Source of the DNA: Haloprofundus salilacus
GTDB taxonomy: Archaea > Halobacteriota > Halobacteria > Halobacteriales > Haloferacaceae
Direction of reading: 5' to 3'
Assembly (NCBI RefSeq): GCF_020150815.1
Contig: NZ_CP083723.1
Location: 1,984,001-2,048,000 of the forward strand
Length of the DNA: 64,000 nt
The notes under the pieces are model-generated. The model was not told the DNA's origin and made no database searches. It worked only from the letters and a program-made list of their open reading frames with translations. Shown here piece after piece: positions 1 to 10,510 of this stretch (the first letter of the stretch is position 1; every line of letters begins with the position of its first letter). The position numbers were made by a program, and so were the translations under genes.

Positions 1-780
1 GACGGGGTCGACCTCTGCGCCCTCCTGCTCGCTTACGAGGTCGGCGTAGGAGTGCTGGTTCTCGTCGAAGTCGTGGTCGAAGCCGTCGCCGTCGCGGAGG
101 CGCTCGACGACGACCGTCGTGGTGTCGTGGTCGACGCCCGAGAGGCCCTCGTTGGCCTTGTCGAGGTGGTCGAGGGGGTCGCCGCGGCGGTAGTAGCCGT
201 CGCAGGTGACGAGATACTCCGAGTCGGCGGCGTTCATTCGCGTTGCCAGCGCGTCCGCGGAGAACCCGGCGAAGACGACCGAGTGCGGCGCGCCGATGCG
301 CGCGCACGCCAGCATCGCGATGGGCGCCTCTGGAATCATCGGCATGTAGATGGTGACCACGTCGTCCTCGCCGACGCCCTGCTCGCGTAGCGCCGCGGCG
401 AACTCGTTCACCTCTTTCTGGAGTTCCTCGTACGTGTAGCTGCGGTTCTCCTCGTCGGTCGGTTCGCCCACCCATTCGAGCGCGACCTCGTCGCCGCGGC
501 CGTCCTCGACGTGTCGGTCCACACAGTTGTAGGAGGCGTTCAGCTTCCCGTCGGTGAACCACTCGTAGAACGGGCCGTCCGAGTCGTCGAGCACCTGGTC
601 GTAGCTCTCGTACCACTCCAGCAGGTCGGCGGCGCCCTCCCAGCACTCCGGCCAGTTCTCCTCGAACTCCTCGTAGATTCCCGGGTCCGAGACGTTCGCC
701 TGCTCAACGAACGACTCCGGCGGCTCGAACTCCTCCTGCTCTGCGAGGCGCGCTTCGAGTTCTACATTGTCTTCTGTCAT
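1..780 (-). CDS. acs: Acetyl-CoA synthetase (AMP-forming), N-terminal part, cut by window edge
   Basis: The minus-strand frame is open from the ATG at 780 to the window edge, about 260 codons. The translated text has the features of the acyl-adenylate family N-terminal domain: a WYESYDQV/WFTDGKLNASYNCVDRH stretch typical of acetate-CoA ligases, followed by YTYEELQKEVNEFA and VTIYMPMIPEAP. These enzymes activate acetate to acetyl-CoA with ATP through acetyl-AMP in the cytoplasm. The ATP-binding and C-terminal domains lie outside the window. A TATA-like element near 810-820 sits at the right distance for a leaderless transcript starting at the ATG. Propionyl-CoA synthetase is a possible alternative, because the specificity residues are not visible. 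Confidence 0.9.
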   Translation of the reverse strand, partial: MTEDNVELEARLAEQEEFEPPESFVEQANVSDPGIYEEFEENWPECWEGAADLLEWYESYDQVLDDSDGPFYEWFTDGKLNASYNCVDRHVEDGRGDEVALEWVGEPTDEENRSYTYEELQKEVNEFAAALREQGVGEDDVVTIYMPMIPEAPIAMLACARIGAPHSVVFAGFSADALATRMNAADSEYLVTCDGYYRRGDPLDHLDKANEGLSGVDHDTTTVVVERLRDGDGFDHDFDENQHSYADLVSEQEGAEVDPV

Positions 781-888
781 AGTCCACTGTCACCATCCCA
801 CAGCACCGTGATAAGATTTACCACCGAATTCAGTCGCTGAAGGTGCCGACCGCTGGCGGTTTTCCTCGTTTCGGGCAGGACGTTACAG

Positions 889-900
889 CATAAAAAGAAG
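889..900 (-). terminator. Oligo-T tract downstream of methylmalonyl-CoA mutase
   Basis: On the minus strand this reads as a short T run (TTTTT) about 65 nt after the mcmA stop codon. Archaeal intrinsic termination uses such T tracts, often without a hairpin. Assigned only from position and composition. Confidence 0.35.
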
Positions 901-962
901 GGTCCGGAGCGAACTCCGAATCGAGGGGCGCTCGGGCGTCGTTCGCCGTCGTCGGAGCGTCG

Positions 963-2663
<1,701 letters not shown>

Positions 2664-2759
2664 GAAGGAGAATTTGCCGGACTGTTCATTAAGGATTCGG
2701 GTCCCGGGGAACCGAATCGAGAAGACCTATAATCGATACCCGCCCGTCGGCAGACGACG

Positions 2760-2996
2760 ATGTCACCCGTCACGATGGATATCTCGCTCGGCCTCACGCT
2801 CCTCTGTCTGGGGACTGTGGCCAGTGTCGCACCGACTCGAATCGCCTCGCTTCGCGCGCTCCTGTTTCCGGACCGTCACACCGCCCTCGAGGGACCGTCG
2901 CTCGCGTCCGACGCCGCGCTCGTGAAAGCCGTCGGCGTGACCGTCGCGAGCGTCGGCGGCGCGTTCGCGCTGATGGCGTTAACCGTCGGGCAGTGA
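2760..2996 (+). CDS. Small two-TM membrane protein, function unknown
   Basis: A 78-residue protein with two hydrophobic segments, about residues 5-24 (ISLGLTLLCLGTVASVAPTR) and 58-76 (KAVGVTVASVGGAFALMAL), joined by a short polar loop. Codon third positions are GC-rich like neighbouring genes. It is divergent from mcmA, and a TATAAT-like element at 2722-2731 lies about 30 nt before the ATG. I do not recognise a named family. The ORF is short, so expression is the main uncertainty. Confidence 0.65.
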   Translation: MSPVTMDISLGLTLLCLGTVASVAPTRIASLRALLFPDRHTALEGPSLASDAALVKAVGVTVASVGGAFALMALTVGQ

Positions 2997-3120
2997 ACGA
3001 CCGCTAGCCGTTCGAGGCCGCGTTCTCCAGTTAGCGTCTCTGGGTTCTTCCGTCTGCGTCTCTCATTTCCCTTCTGCGCCTCTCGTCGGTACTGCCACCC
3101 CGTCTTTTCGTCACTACACC

Positions 3121-3171
3121 GTCTCTTCGTCGTCGTACGGTCTCGTCGTCGTACGGTCTCGTCGTCGTGCT
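3121..3171. repeat. Three tandem copies of a 16-19 bp CGTCGTCG-rich unit
   Basis: Units at 3121-3139, 3140-3155 and 3156-3171 share the core GTCTCGTCGTCGTACG with small changes. They lie in a 278 bp non-coding stretch between two convergent genes. This is simple-sequence-like tandem duplication with no evident function. Confidence 0.7.
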
Positions 3172-3274
3172 CCACCGCTACGTCGTCGCTTCGCTTGTAC
3201 CGAGACGGCGGGCGCGCCCGATACGCGTCGCTCGTCGGTCGTGCTCCCTGTACAGAAACGGCGGTCGTATCGGC

Positions 3275-3625
3275 TCAGTCGTGGAATCCGGCGGAGACGA
3301 GTACACGGCTCGCGTCGTCGGTTTCGCGGGTCGGCGTCACTTCCTTGCGCGCGCTGTCGTACTCGAGGAATTCGCGCGTCGCGAGCTTCGGCAGATGGAG
3401 GTGGTGCAGCGAGGTAGCGATCTGCTGAGGGTGCGTCGACTCGCCCGCCTCGGACTCGCGGCGATAGATCTCCTCGGCCAGTTCCTCGACCGTGACCGGG
3501 CCCGGTTGGTCCGAGAGCGCGTGAATCAGGTGGCGGCGGCGAGGGCTCGACAGCGCCTCGAGCAACTCTTTCGTCGCGTCAGTCTGTTGAATTCCGACAT
3601 CGACTGCGACTTCTTGCGAACTCAT
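3275..3625 (-). CDS. Winged-helix transcriptional regulator (DUF7344-like)
   Basis: This 116-residue acidic protein has a winged-helix fold pattern: ATKELLEALSSPRRRHLIHAL, then EELAEEI and HHLHLPKLATREFLEYD, where the wing and recognition helix are expected. Haloarchaea carry many such short regulators with the same LHHxHLPKL signature. Upstream in-frame ATGs exist, including one at 3685 that would overlap the next gene. The start at 3625 is preferred because a TATATAAA-like box at 3644-3655 is centred about 25 nt upstream, the leaderless spacing; ATG 3631 is nearly as good. It lies just downstream of the KaiC-like/HTH_10 pair but has its own promoter. Targets are unknown. Confidence 0.8.
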   Translation of the reverse strand: MSSQEVAVDVGIQQTDATKELLEALSSPRRRHLIHALSDQPGPVTVEELAEEIYRRESEAGESTHPQQIATSLHHLHLPKLATREFLEYDSARKEVTPTRETDDASRVLVSAGFHD

Positions 3626-3643
3626 ACCCATACCGAAGGATGG

Positions 3644-3655
3644 GATATATAAATC
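3644..3655 (-). promoter_or_regulatory. TATA box of the winged-helix regulator at 3625
   Basis: The minus strand reads GATTTATATATC. Its centre is about 25 nt upstream of the ATG at 3625, the usual archaeal spacing from TATA box to transcription start, so the mRNA is probably leaderless. Confidence 0.65.
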
Positions 3656-3671
3656 ACCAGTACCTAAAGAA

Positions 3672-5345
3672 TCAGGTCCCGCCACCGAGTGTAATTTTAT
3701 CGAACAGTTTCGAGACGAGTTTCTTCTCGCCGGTTCGGATGTGTTGGTGGAACGTCGCCGAAGAGATGTCCAGCGAGGTCGCTACCTCCTTTCCCGAACT
3801 CTCGCGGGGTTGGTCGAAGTAGCCGGCGAGATACGCCGCCTGCAGTACGTTGCGCTGGCGTTCCGTCAGGTCGGAATCGACGGCGGAGACGAAGTCGCCG
3901 TCGGTCAGCGGCCGGCGTTCGACCTGTCTGCGTGACCGGAGTTTGACGTCGTCGTACGCGCTCCGCAGTCCGCGCATACACGCACCCACGTCGCCGTCCT
4001 GCGGGAGCAACGCGACGACCGATGCCCCGCCGCCGTCGACGACGAGCGTGTCGACGGTGACGCCGAGGTCTGTCAGCGTCTCGGCGAAAGACTCCTCCTC
4101 GAACACGATCTGGACGAGCGCGCCGTCGGCCGTCTCCCGGACAAGTCGCTGTCGGCGAATCGCCGGCGAGTCGGCGGCGCGTTTGAGAAGTCTCTCGGCG
4201 TCGCCGTCGGCGACGGTGAAGAACTCAATTGGCGGGTCGGTTCCCGCGACGCCTTCGAGCGCGAGTTCCGCGCCCGCGTCGGCGACCAGTTCGAGCAGCG
4301 CGTCGTCGCCGTCTTCGAGGCGGAGTTCGACCTCCGTCGCCCCCTTCGTCAACAGGAGGCGCTTGCTCTCGACGGCGTTGATAGTGTGGCCGATGGTCTG
4401 GCCGAGTTCGTCGAGCACCGACTGCTCCTCTTCGTCGAACGCGTCATCTTCGGCCGTGTACGCCTCCAGAACGCCGTACACCGTGTCGCGGTAGCGAATC
4501 GGCACACACGCGAACGCTCGGACGCCGCCGCGGTCGGCCCACCGCAGCCACGCCGAGGCCGACTCGTCGTCGAGGACGGCGAGTTCGCTGGGGTCTAACG
4601 CAGTGGTGACCGTGCTTCGGTCGCGGTACGATCGCCACGCGGCGGTCCCGTAGGTCCGCTCGCCGTTCGTCGCCGTCTCGGGTTCTGGCGGGTCGACCAC
4701 GCTCCCGACCTCCGTGCTGACGGTGAGCGTCTCGTGCGTCGCCCGCGGTTCGCAGATGCGGACGTAGCAGTACGGTCCCGCCTCCGACAACCGCGTGCAG
4801 ACGCGTTCTTCGGCCTCGTCGCGACTCTTCGCCCCGACCAGCGCCGCGTTGACCTCCCTGATGACGGAGTTGACGCGGTTGAGTCGGTCGAGTCGCTCCC
4901 GCTGTTCGCCGAGCGAGATAGACTGCCGACGTGCGCGCAAGAGCGACTGGAGGCGGCCGCGCAGTTCGGCTTTCGAGACCGGCGTCCGAATCAGGTCGTC
5001 GACGCCGGGCGGAAACTGCGCGCGGACCTGCCGCCACACGTCGCCGTCCGTCAAGTTTCGTTCGGGAACGACGAGCAGGAACGGCAAGTGTAGCGGTTCG
5101 GCGCGGTCTTTGAGCGCCTCGAACACGTCGCCGTGTTTCGCGAGCGTCGGCGGGTCGAGCACACAGAGGTCGACGTCGTCCGAATCGATAGCTTCGGGCT
5201 TGTTCTCGACGACCTGGTGGTCGACTTCGAGCGCGTCGGCGAGCAACGACCGGTTCTCATCGTGACTGACTGCGAGCAGAATCCGTCCCCCTTCGGGTCG
5301 GGACGCATCGCTTGCGGCCCGCCCCGCGAGAAGACGGTCGGTCAT
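3672..5345 (-). CDS. Bat-like regulator: receiver-like domain, GAF domain, HTH_10
   Basis: A 557-residue regulator in three parts. The first ~130 residues resemble a response-regulator receiver (RILLAVSHDENRSLL, then DLCVLDPPTL) but with RTP where KP is usual, so phosphotransfer is doubtful. A coiled linker (LDRLNRVNSVIREVNAAL) leads to a GAF-type sensory domain around residues 180-340. The C-terminal ~60 residues are the bacterio-opsin-activator HTH_10 (LTERQRNVLQAAYLAGYF). The ATG at 5345 is chosen because a GGAG lies 6 nt before it; the frame also has a GTG at 5426 that would overlap the upstream gene. It follows the KaiC-like ATPase gene by about 40 nt, so the two are probably co-transcribed and may act in one pathway. 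The sensed signal is unknown. Confidence 0.85.
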   Translation of the reverse strand: MTDRLLAGRAASDASRPEGGRILLAVSHDENRSLLADALEVDHQVVENKPEAIDSDDVDLCVLDPPTLAKHGDVFEALKDRAEPLHLPFLLVVPERNLTDGDVWRQVRAQFPPGVDDLIRTPVSKAELRGRLQSLLRARRQSISLGEQRERLDRLNRVNSVIREVNAALVGAKSRDEAEERVCTRLSEAGPYCYVRICEPRATHETLTVSTEVGSVVDPPEPETATNGERTYGTAAWRSYRDRSTVTTALDPSELAVLDDESASAWLRWADRGGVRAFACVPIRYRDTVYGVLEAYTAEDDAFDEEEQSVLDELGQTIGHTINAVESKRLLLTKGATEVELRLEDGDDALLELVADAGAELALEGVAGTDPPIEFFTVADGDAERLLKRAADSPAIRRQRLVRETADGALVQIVFEEESFAETLTDLGVTVDTLVVDGGGASVVALLPQDGDVGACMRGLRSAYDDVKLRSRRQVERRPLTDGDFVSAVDSDLTERQRNVLQAAYLAGYFDQPRESSGKEVATSLDISSATFHQHIRTGEKKLVSKLFDKITLGGGT

Positions 5346-5385
5346 AACCGACTCCGCCTCGTCCGTCCCCGTGTTGACTCTCGTT

Positions 5386-6882
5386 TCATTGTTCGAAGTC
5401 GTCGTCCGGTTGCTCCGGTCGGCCACTGAGGATGCCGCGGAGATTCGTCAGCGGTTCGCCGATCTGGACGCCGTACTCAGTGATGCGGAACTCCCGTAGC
5501 TGGCGTTCGAAATCGCTCGTGCGCTTCTTCAGTACGCCGACGGCTTTTCGCATCTCTCCATTCAATTCGAGATGCTGGAGGAATAAAATATTGTCAGCCA
5601 AGTAGCTCAAACCTCCATCGTCTGTCACCTGAAACTCGCCGGTGATGTCCTGTACCTCGTTGATGAGGATGACGGAGATCCCCATGTTCTTGAGGTACTT
5701 ACAGAGCGCGTGGAGGTTGTGCGTGAGTTCGTCGTTCTCGCCGAGCAGGGCGAACTTGTAACCGACGATACCGTCTATCATCACGATTTCGGCGCCTCTC
5801 TCCTCGACCTCCGCGCGGACCCGCTCGTTGAACTCGTCGACGCTGAGTTCGAGCGACTTCGTCTCGTTGATCGAGAGCACCTCCTGATCGAGCATCTGCT
5901 TGACGGGGATGTTGACCGAACCGCTTCGCTCCATGAGCGTCCGCTCGTTCTCCTCGAACAGGTAGACGACCGACCGCTCGCCGCGTCCAGCGGCCTCCTT
6001 CATGAACTGGATGCCTGTCGTCGTCTTCCCGACACCGGTCGGACCGGTGATGATGGTCACGGTCCCCCGCTCGATGCCGCCGTTGAGCAACTGGTCGAGT
6101 TCGGGGACGCCCGAGGAGATGGTCTCGGATTCGAACTTCCGACCGGCCGTCTGCGGAAGTTGGTTCAGGAAAACGCGGATTCCGCCGTGGTCGATGGTGA
6201 GCGTGTGCGGACCGCTGCGGAAATCCGACCCGCGGAACTTCGTCGCCGTCACCGTCCGCCGTTCGTCGGTCCGTTCGAGGTTGAGCGTCCCGTCGCAGAT
6301 GAACTGCAGGTCGTCGTCCGGGCGCGTCTCCGTCGCCTGCGCGGTGAATAGGACTGTCGACCCTTGCACGTTGAAAAACCGCATCAGCGAGAGAATCTGC
6401 TTGCGAAACTGGTAGTCGTCGGGTGCAAGATACCGCAGTTGGGTTAACGGGTCGATGAACAATCGGTCGGGGTTGAGTTCCTCGACGCGCGTCGTTATCT
6501 CCCCGGTGACGGAGTCGCCTTCGACTTCATCGGGGCTGAAGATGTCGTACGAGAGGTTCCGCGCGAAGTAGTCCGAATCGGGGCTCAGGTCGAGAAAGTC
6601 GACGCCGTCCAGATTCAAGCCGAGCGACGCCGCGTTCTCTTTGACGTTCTTGGTCGATTCTTCGAGGTTGATATAGAGTACCGACTCGCCCGCGTCGAGT
6701 CCGGCGCGCAGAAAGTGCATCCCGAGGATACTCTTGCCCGCTCCGGGTTCGCCCCTAACCATGTACGTTCGGTTCGGGACGAAGCCGCCGCAGAGTACGT
6801 CGTCGAGTCCGTCGATGCCGCTCGATACGCGCCCTCCGTTGGGCGTTTCTCGTCCGGCGGACTCGTGGTTGACCTCTTCCAT
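5386..6882 (-). CDS. KaiC-like double-domain RecA-family ATPase
   Basis: This 498-residue protein has two KaiC/RadA-type ATPase domains in tandem. Walker A motifs are GEPGAGKS near residues 44-51 and GPTGVGKT near 280-287. Paired acidic residues that follow the first strand in KaiC proteins appear as NLEES near 73 and FEENER near 310. The C terminus TNLRGILSG is typical of haloarchaeal KaiC-like proteins. Family members hydrolyse ATP and act as signalling ATPases; circadian function is not established for this type. It lies directly upstream of the HTH_10 regulator at 3672-5345. The name kaiC is avoided because many paralogues exist. Confidence 0.9.
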   Translation of the reverse strand: MEEVNHESAGRETPNGGRVSSGIDGLDDVLCGGFVPNRTYMVRGEPGAGKSILGMHFLRAGLDAGESVLYINLEESTKNVKENAASLGLNLDGVDFLDLSPDSDYFARNLSYDIFSPDEVEGDSVTGEITTRVEELNPDRLFIDPLTQLRYLAPDDYQFRKQILSLMRFFNVQGSTVLFTAQATETRPDDDLQFICDGTLNLERTDERRTVTATKFRGSDFRSGPHTLTIDHGGIRVFLNQLPQTAGRKFESETISSGVPELDQLLNGGIERGTVTIITGPTGVGKTTTGIQFMKEAAGRGERSVVYLFEENERTLMERSGSVNIPVKQMLDQEVLSINETKSLELSVDEFNERVRAEVEERGAEIVMIDGIVGYKFALLGENDELTHNLHALCKYLKNMGISVILINEVQDITGEFQVTDDGGLSYLADNILFLQHLELNGEMRKAVGVLKKRTSDFERQLREFRITEYGVQIGEPLTNLRGILSGRPEQPDDDFEQ

Positions 6883-6968
6883 CGTCCATAATACTCGCTG
6901 TGGGTATTTTTTCGTTGTGGGCGCGTCGGTCGTATCTAACCTTGGACGACCGTCAGATTCGCGCGCGC

Positions 6969-7601
6969 TCAGCCGAAGTTTTCGACCTTCGCGTCCGCCG
7001 GGTCGCCGCCCGCGCTCTCGACGGCGTCGGCAGCCTCCTGGACGAAGTCGGCGAAGCCGTAGACGAACACCTGCGCGTCGCCGTCGTGGACGTCGGCGAC
7101 GTGGTCGGCGAGGTCGCCGCCGGTGACGACGACCGTCGCGCCGCGTTCGCGGAGATCCGCGAGTCGCTCCTCGTGCGCGGGCGCGTCGTCCTTGTAGATG
7201 ACGGCGACCGACGCGCCGTCGCGGAGCGCGCGTTCACCCAGACCGACGGCCGCGCCGACGCCCGGTCCCCCGGCGAGGACGACGACGTGCGACTCGTCCT
7301 CGTAGTACTCGTTGCCGAACGGGCCGGAGATGTCGAGTTCGTCGCCCGCTTCGAGGTCGAGGAGGTGACGGCTGAACGGCCCTGCCTCCTCGGGGTCGAC
7401 GCCGACGGTTATCTCGAACGTCTCGTGGGCGTCGGGCGAGGACAGCGTGTAGAAGCGCGCGTACTCCTCGCCGTCGACGGCGGCGGAGATTTTGACGAAC
7501 TGCCCGGGACGGGCTTCGAACCCGTCGGGCGATTCGAGCACGATAGCGACCGTGTTCGGGCCGACCGAGGTGACGTCGGTGACGGCGACGGTTGCGTCCA
7601 T
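6969..7601 (-). CDS. FAD/NAD(P)-binding ferredoxin reductase-like protein
   Basis: The 210-residue product has the two-domain ferredoxin-NADP reductase layout: an N-terminal FAD-binding barrel with RPGQFVKIS and RFYTLSS (the flavin-binding RxYS/T motif), then a nucleotide-binding domain with VVLAGGPGVGAAVG near residue 100. It would move electrons between NAD(P)H and a partner via FAD. The ATG at 7601 is preferred to one nine codons upstream because the barrel begins immediately after it. It is divergent from korA, which uses ferredoxin, but a functional link is only suggested by position. No iron-sulfur domain is present. Confidence 0.85.
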   Translation of the reverse strand: MDATVAVTDVTSVGPNTVAIVLESPDGFEARPGQFVKISAAVDGEEYARFYTLSSPDAHETFEITVGVDPEEAGPFSRHLLDLEAGDELDISGPFGNEYYEDESHVVVLAGGPGVGAAVGLGERALRDGASVAVIYKDDAPAHEERLADLRERGATVVVTGGDLADHVADVHDGDAQVFVYGFADFVQEAADAVESAGGDPADAKVENFG

Positions 7602-7838
7602 GTTCGGTCGTTTCGGAGGCGACCACAAAGTCGCTTCCCACTCGCGTCAGTCGTTGCGAGATGGGAAGATAAGACGGATTGTACTTCGAGCCGAGTCGGG
7701 GTGTAAAACCGTCACGGAGTCGGGGCGAAAGTCGGTCGTTTCGATAACGGCGAGCCGAAAAAACGCCCGAACGCGAGATGATACCGGACCGCTCCTTTCA
7801 GAAGGCTTTTGATTCGGCCCAAGGTAGCACTGGTTAGC

Positions 7839-9596
7839 ATGCCTGCGGACTTCAACTGGGCCATCGGCGGAGAGGCTGGCGATGGCATCGACTCCACGGG
7901 GAAGATTTTCGCCCAGGCACTCTCACGGGCTGGCCGGCACGTGTTCACCTCGAAGGACTTCGCCTCGCGTATCCGCGGCGGATACACGGCGTATAAGGTC
8001 CGAACCTCGGTCGACCAGGTGCAGAGTGTCGTGGACCGACTCGACGTACTCATCGCGCTCACACCGCGAACCATCGACGAAAACCTCGACGAACTGCGCG
8101 AGGGCAGCGTCATCGTCTACGACGGTGAGCGCACCACGATGCAGGGCGTCGAGATCCCGGAGGGAATGGTCGGGCTGAACGTTCCCCTCCAGAGCATCGC
8201 CGAGGAGAAAGGCGGGGCCATCATGCGCAACGTCGTCGCGCTCGGTGCGGCGTGCGCCGTTGCCAACTTCCCCATCGAACACCTCGACAGTTCGCTCGAG
8301 AAGCGCTTCGGCGGCAAGGGACAGGCCATCGTCGACAACAACCGCAAGGCCGCCCGCGCCGGACGCGACTACGTCAACGAGAACTTCGACCACGAGTTCG
8401 ACTACGATCTCGAGACCACCGACAACGACTACGTGCTCCTCAACGGCGACGAGGCAATCGGTATGGGCGCCATCGCCGCCGGATGCCGCTTCTACGCCGG
8501 CTACCCCATCACGCCCGCGACGGACGTGATGGAGTATCTCACCGGTCGAATTGAGCAGTACGGCGGTCACGTCGTACAGGCGGAGGACGAACTCGCGGCT
8601 ATCAACCTCGCGCTCGGCGGCGCGCGCGCCGGTGCCCGCGCGATGACCGCGACGTCCGGCCCGGGTATCGACCTGATGACCGAGACGTTCGGTCTCATCG
8701 CCACCTCCGAGACGCCGCTGGTCATCGTCGACGTGATGCGTTCGGGTCCCTCGACGGGGATGCCGACCAAGCAGGAGCAAGGCGACCTGAACCAGATGGT
8801 GTACGGCGGTCACGGCGAGATTCCACGCTTCACGCTCGCGCCGACCACCGTCGCAGAGTGCTTCCACAAGACCGTCGAGGCGTTCAACCTCGCCGAGAAG
8901 TACCAGACGCCGGTGTACCTCGCCGCCGACCTCGCGATGGCGGTAACCGAGCAGACGTTCGCGCCCGAAGAGTTCGACATGGACGCCGTCGAGATCGACC
9001 GCGGCAAGGTCGTCGACGACGACACCATCAGCGAGTGGCAGAACGAGAAGGGACAGTTCAAACCCCACGCGCTCACCGACGACGGCGTGAGTCCGCGCTC
9101 GTTCCCCGGTACGACCGGCGGCGCGCACATGTCGACGGGTCTCGAACACGACGAACTCGGGCGCCGAACCGAGGACACCGACATGCGCGTCGAACAGGTC
9201 GACAAGCGCAACCGGAAGGTCGAGACGGCCAAGGAGCGCGAACCGTGGGCCTACCGCGAGTTCGGCGACACGGATTCGGGGAACCTCGTCATCTCGTGGG
9301 GTTCGAACGAAGGTGCGATGGTCGAAGCCATCGAGTTCCTCGAGGAGGACGGCGTCGACGTCCGCTTCATCTCGGTGCCGTACATTTTCCCACGTCCGGA
9401 CCTCTCGGAGGTCATCAACGACGCCGACGATGTCATCGTCGTCGAGTGTAACAACACCGGACAGTTCGCTGACATCCTCGAACACGACGCCCTTACCCGT
9501 GTCAAGCGCGTGAACAAGTACAACGGCGTCCGATTCAAAGCCGACGAACTGGCCGAAGAGATCAAAGAGACGCTCTCACAGGAGATTACCGCATGA
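7839..9596 (+). CDS. korA: 2-oxoacid:ferredoxin oxidoreductase, alpha subunit (fused gamma-alpha)
   Basis: This 585-residue subunit begins with the gamma-type domain (NWAIGGEAGDGIDSTG) and continues into the pyrimidine-binding alpha domain (GCRFYAGYPITPATD near residue 215, then GPGIDLMTETFGL). With the beta subunit it oxidatively decarboxylates a 2-oxoacid to acyl-CoA while reducing ferredoxin. The length, together with a 288-residue beta subunit, fits the haloarchaeal 2-oxoglutarate enzyme better than the longer pyruvate enzyme, but substrate is not proven. The ATG at 7839 lies about 28 nt after a TTTTGATT element, which suggests a leaderless start. Its stop overlaps the korB start (ATGA). 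Confidence 0.85.
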   Translation: MPADFNWAIGGEAGDGIDSTGKIFAQALSRAGRHVFTSKDFASRIRGGYTAYKVRTSVDQVQSVVDRLDVLIALTPRTIDENLDELREGSVIVYDGERTTMQGVEIPEGMVGLNVPLQSIAEEKGGAIMRNVVALGAACAVANFPIEHLDSSLEKRFGGKGQAIVDNNRKAARAGRDYVNENFDHEFDYDLETTDNDYVLLNGDEAIGMGAIAAGCRFYAGYPITPATDVMEYLTGRIEQYGGHVVQAEDELAAINLALGGARAGARAMTATSGPGIDLMTETFGLIATSETPLVIVDVMRSGPSTGMPTKQEQGDLNQMVYGGHGEIPRFTLAPTTVAECFHKTVEAFNLAEKYQTPVYLAADLAMAVTEQTFAPEEFDMDAVEIDRGKVVDDDTISEWQNEKGQFKPHALTDDGVSPRSFPGTTGGAHMSTGLEHDELGRRTEDTDMRVEQVDKRNRKVETAKEREPWAYREFGDTDSGNLVISWGSNEGAMVEAIEFLEEDGVDVRFISVPYIFPRPDLSEVINDADDVIVVECNNTGQFADILEHDALTRVKRVNKYNGVRFKADELAEEIKETLSQEITA

Positions 9597-10459
9597 GCTC
9601 AGACGTTCGATTCACCGACTTCAAGTCCGACAAACAGCCGACGTGGTGCCCCGGGTGCGGCGACTTCGGCACGATGAACGGCATGATGAAGGCGCTGGCG
9701 AACACGGGCAACGACCCCGACAACACGTTCGTCGTCGCCGGCATCGGCTGTTCCGGCAAGATCGGCACCTACATGCACAGCTACGCCATGCACGGCGTCC
9801 ACGGCCGCGCGCTCCCGGTCGGCGCGGGCGTGAAGATGGCGAACCCCGACCTCGAAGTGATGGTCGCCGGCGGCGACGGCGACGGCTACTCCATCGGCGC
9901 GGGCCACTTCGTCCACGCCGTCCGCCGGAACGTCGACATGACGTACGTCGTGATGGACAACCGCATCTACGGCCTCACCAAAGGTCAGGCCTCGCCGACC
10001 TCGCGTGAGGACTTCCAGACGTCGACGACGCCGGAAGGACCGAAACAGCCGCCGGTCAACCCGATGGCGCTGGCACTCGCGGCGGGCGCGACGTTCATCG
10101 CGCAGTCGTTCTCCTCAGACGCGATGCGACACGCCGAAATTGTCCAAGAGGCCATCGAACACGACGGCTTCGGCTTCGTTAACGTGTTCAGCCCGTGCGT
10201 CACGTTCAACGACGTCGACACGTACGACTACTTCCGCGACAACCTCGTGGATCTCGGCGACGACGACGACCACGACCGATACGACTTCGACGCGGCCAAG
10301 GACAAGATTCTCGACGCCTCCAAGGAGTACCAGGGCGTCATCTACCAGAACGAGAACTCGGTGCCGTACGAGGAGCAGCACGGTCTCGACTCGAACATGG
10401 CCGACATCCCCGAGGGCGCGCCCGACGACGCGATGGACCTCGTTCGAGAGTTCTACTAG
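9593..10459 (+). CDS. korB: 2-oxoacid:ferredoxin oxidoreductase, beta subunit
   Basis: The 288-residue beta subunit binds thiamine pyrophosphate and an iron-sulfur cluster. WCPGCGDFG near the N terminus supplies two cluster cysteines; GGDGDGYSIGAGH followed by DNRIYGLTKGQ is the TPP/Mg motif. The ATG overlaps the korA stop by four bases, so translation is probably coupled. Assignment to 2-oxoglutarate rather than pyruvate rests on subunit sizes. It is the last gene of a two-gene operon, followed by an inverted repeat at 10460-10510. Confidence 0.87.
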   Translation: MSSDVRFTDFKSDKQPTWCPGCGDFGTMNGMMKALANTGNDPDNTFVVAGIGCSGKIGTYMHSYAMHGVHGRALPVGAGVKMANPDLEVMVAGGDGDGYSIGAGHFVHAVRRNVDMTYVVMDNRIYGLTKGQASPTSREDFQTSTTPEGPKQPPVNPMALALAAGATFIAQSFSSDAMRHAEIVQEAIEHDGFGFVNVFSPCVTFNDVDTYDYFRDNLVDLGDDDDHDRYDFDAAKDKILDASKEYQGVIYQNENSVPYEEQHGLDSNMADIPEGAPDDAMDLVREFY

Positions 10460-10510
10460 AACCTTTTACGCTGCGCTCGGCCGCTCCGCGGCCTCGCTCG
10501 GTAAAAGGTT
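10460..10510. repeat. Perfect 10 bp inverted repeat with nested GC-rich hairpin after korB
   Basis: AACCTTTTAC (10460-10469) is matched by GTAAAAGGTT (10501-10510). Inside, GGCCGC and GCGGCC (about 10479-10493) form a second stem around TCC. The repeat starts at the last base of the region after the korB stop and could act as a transcript 3'-end structure. Similar CTCCGC-centred palindromes recur in this window (13387-13401), as often seen in haloarchaeal intergenic DNA. Confidence 0.6.

Noticed and set aside
3625-3685. Longer start (ATG 3685) for the winged-helix regulator
   Set aside because: It would overlap the end of the upstream HTH_10 regulator gene, and the TATA box supports a start at or near 3625.
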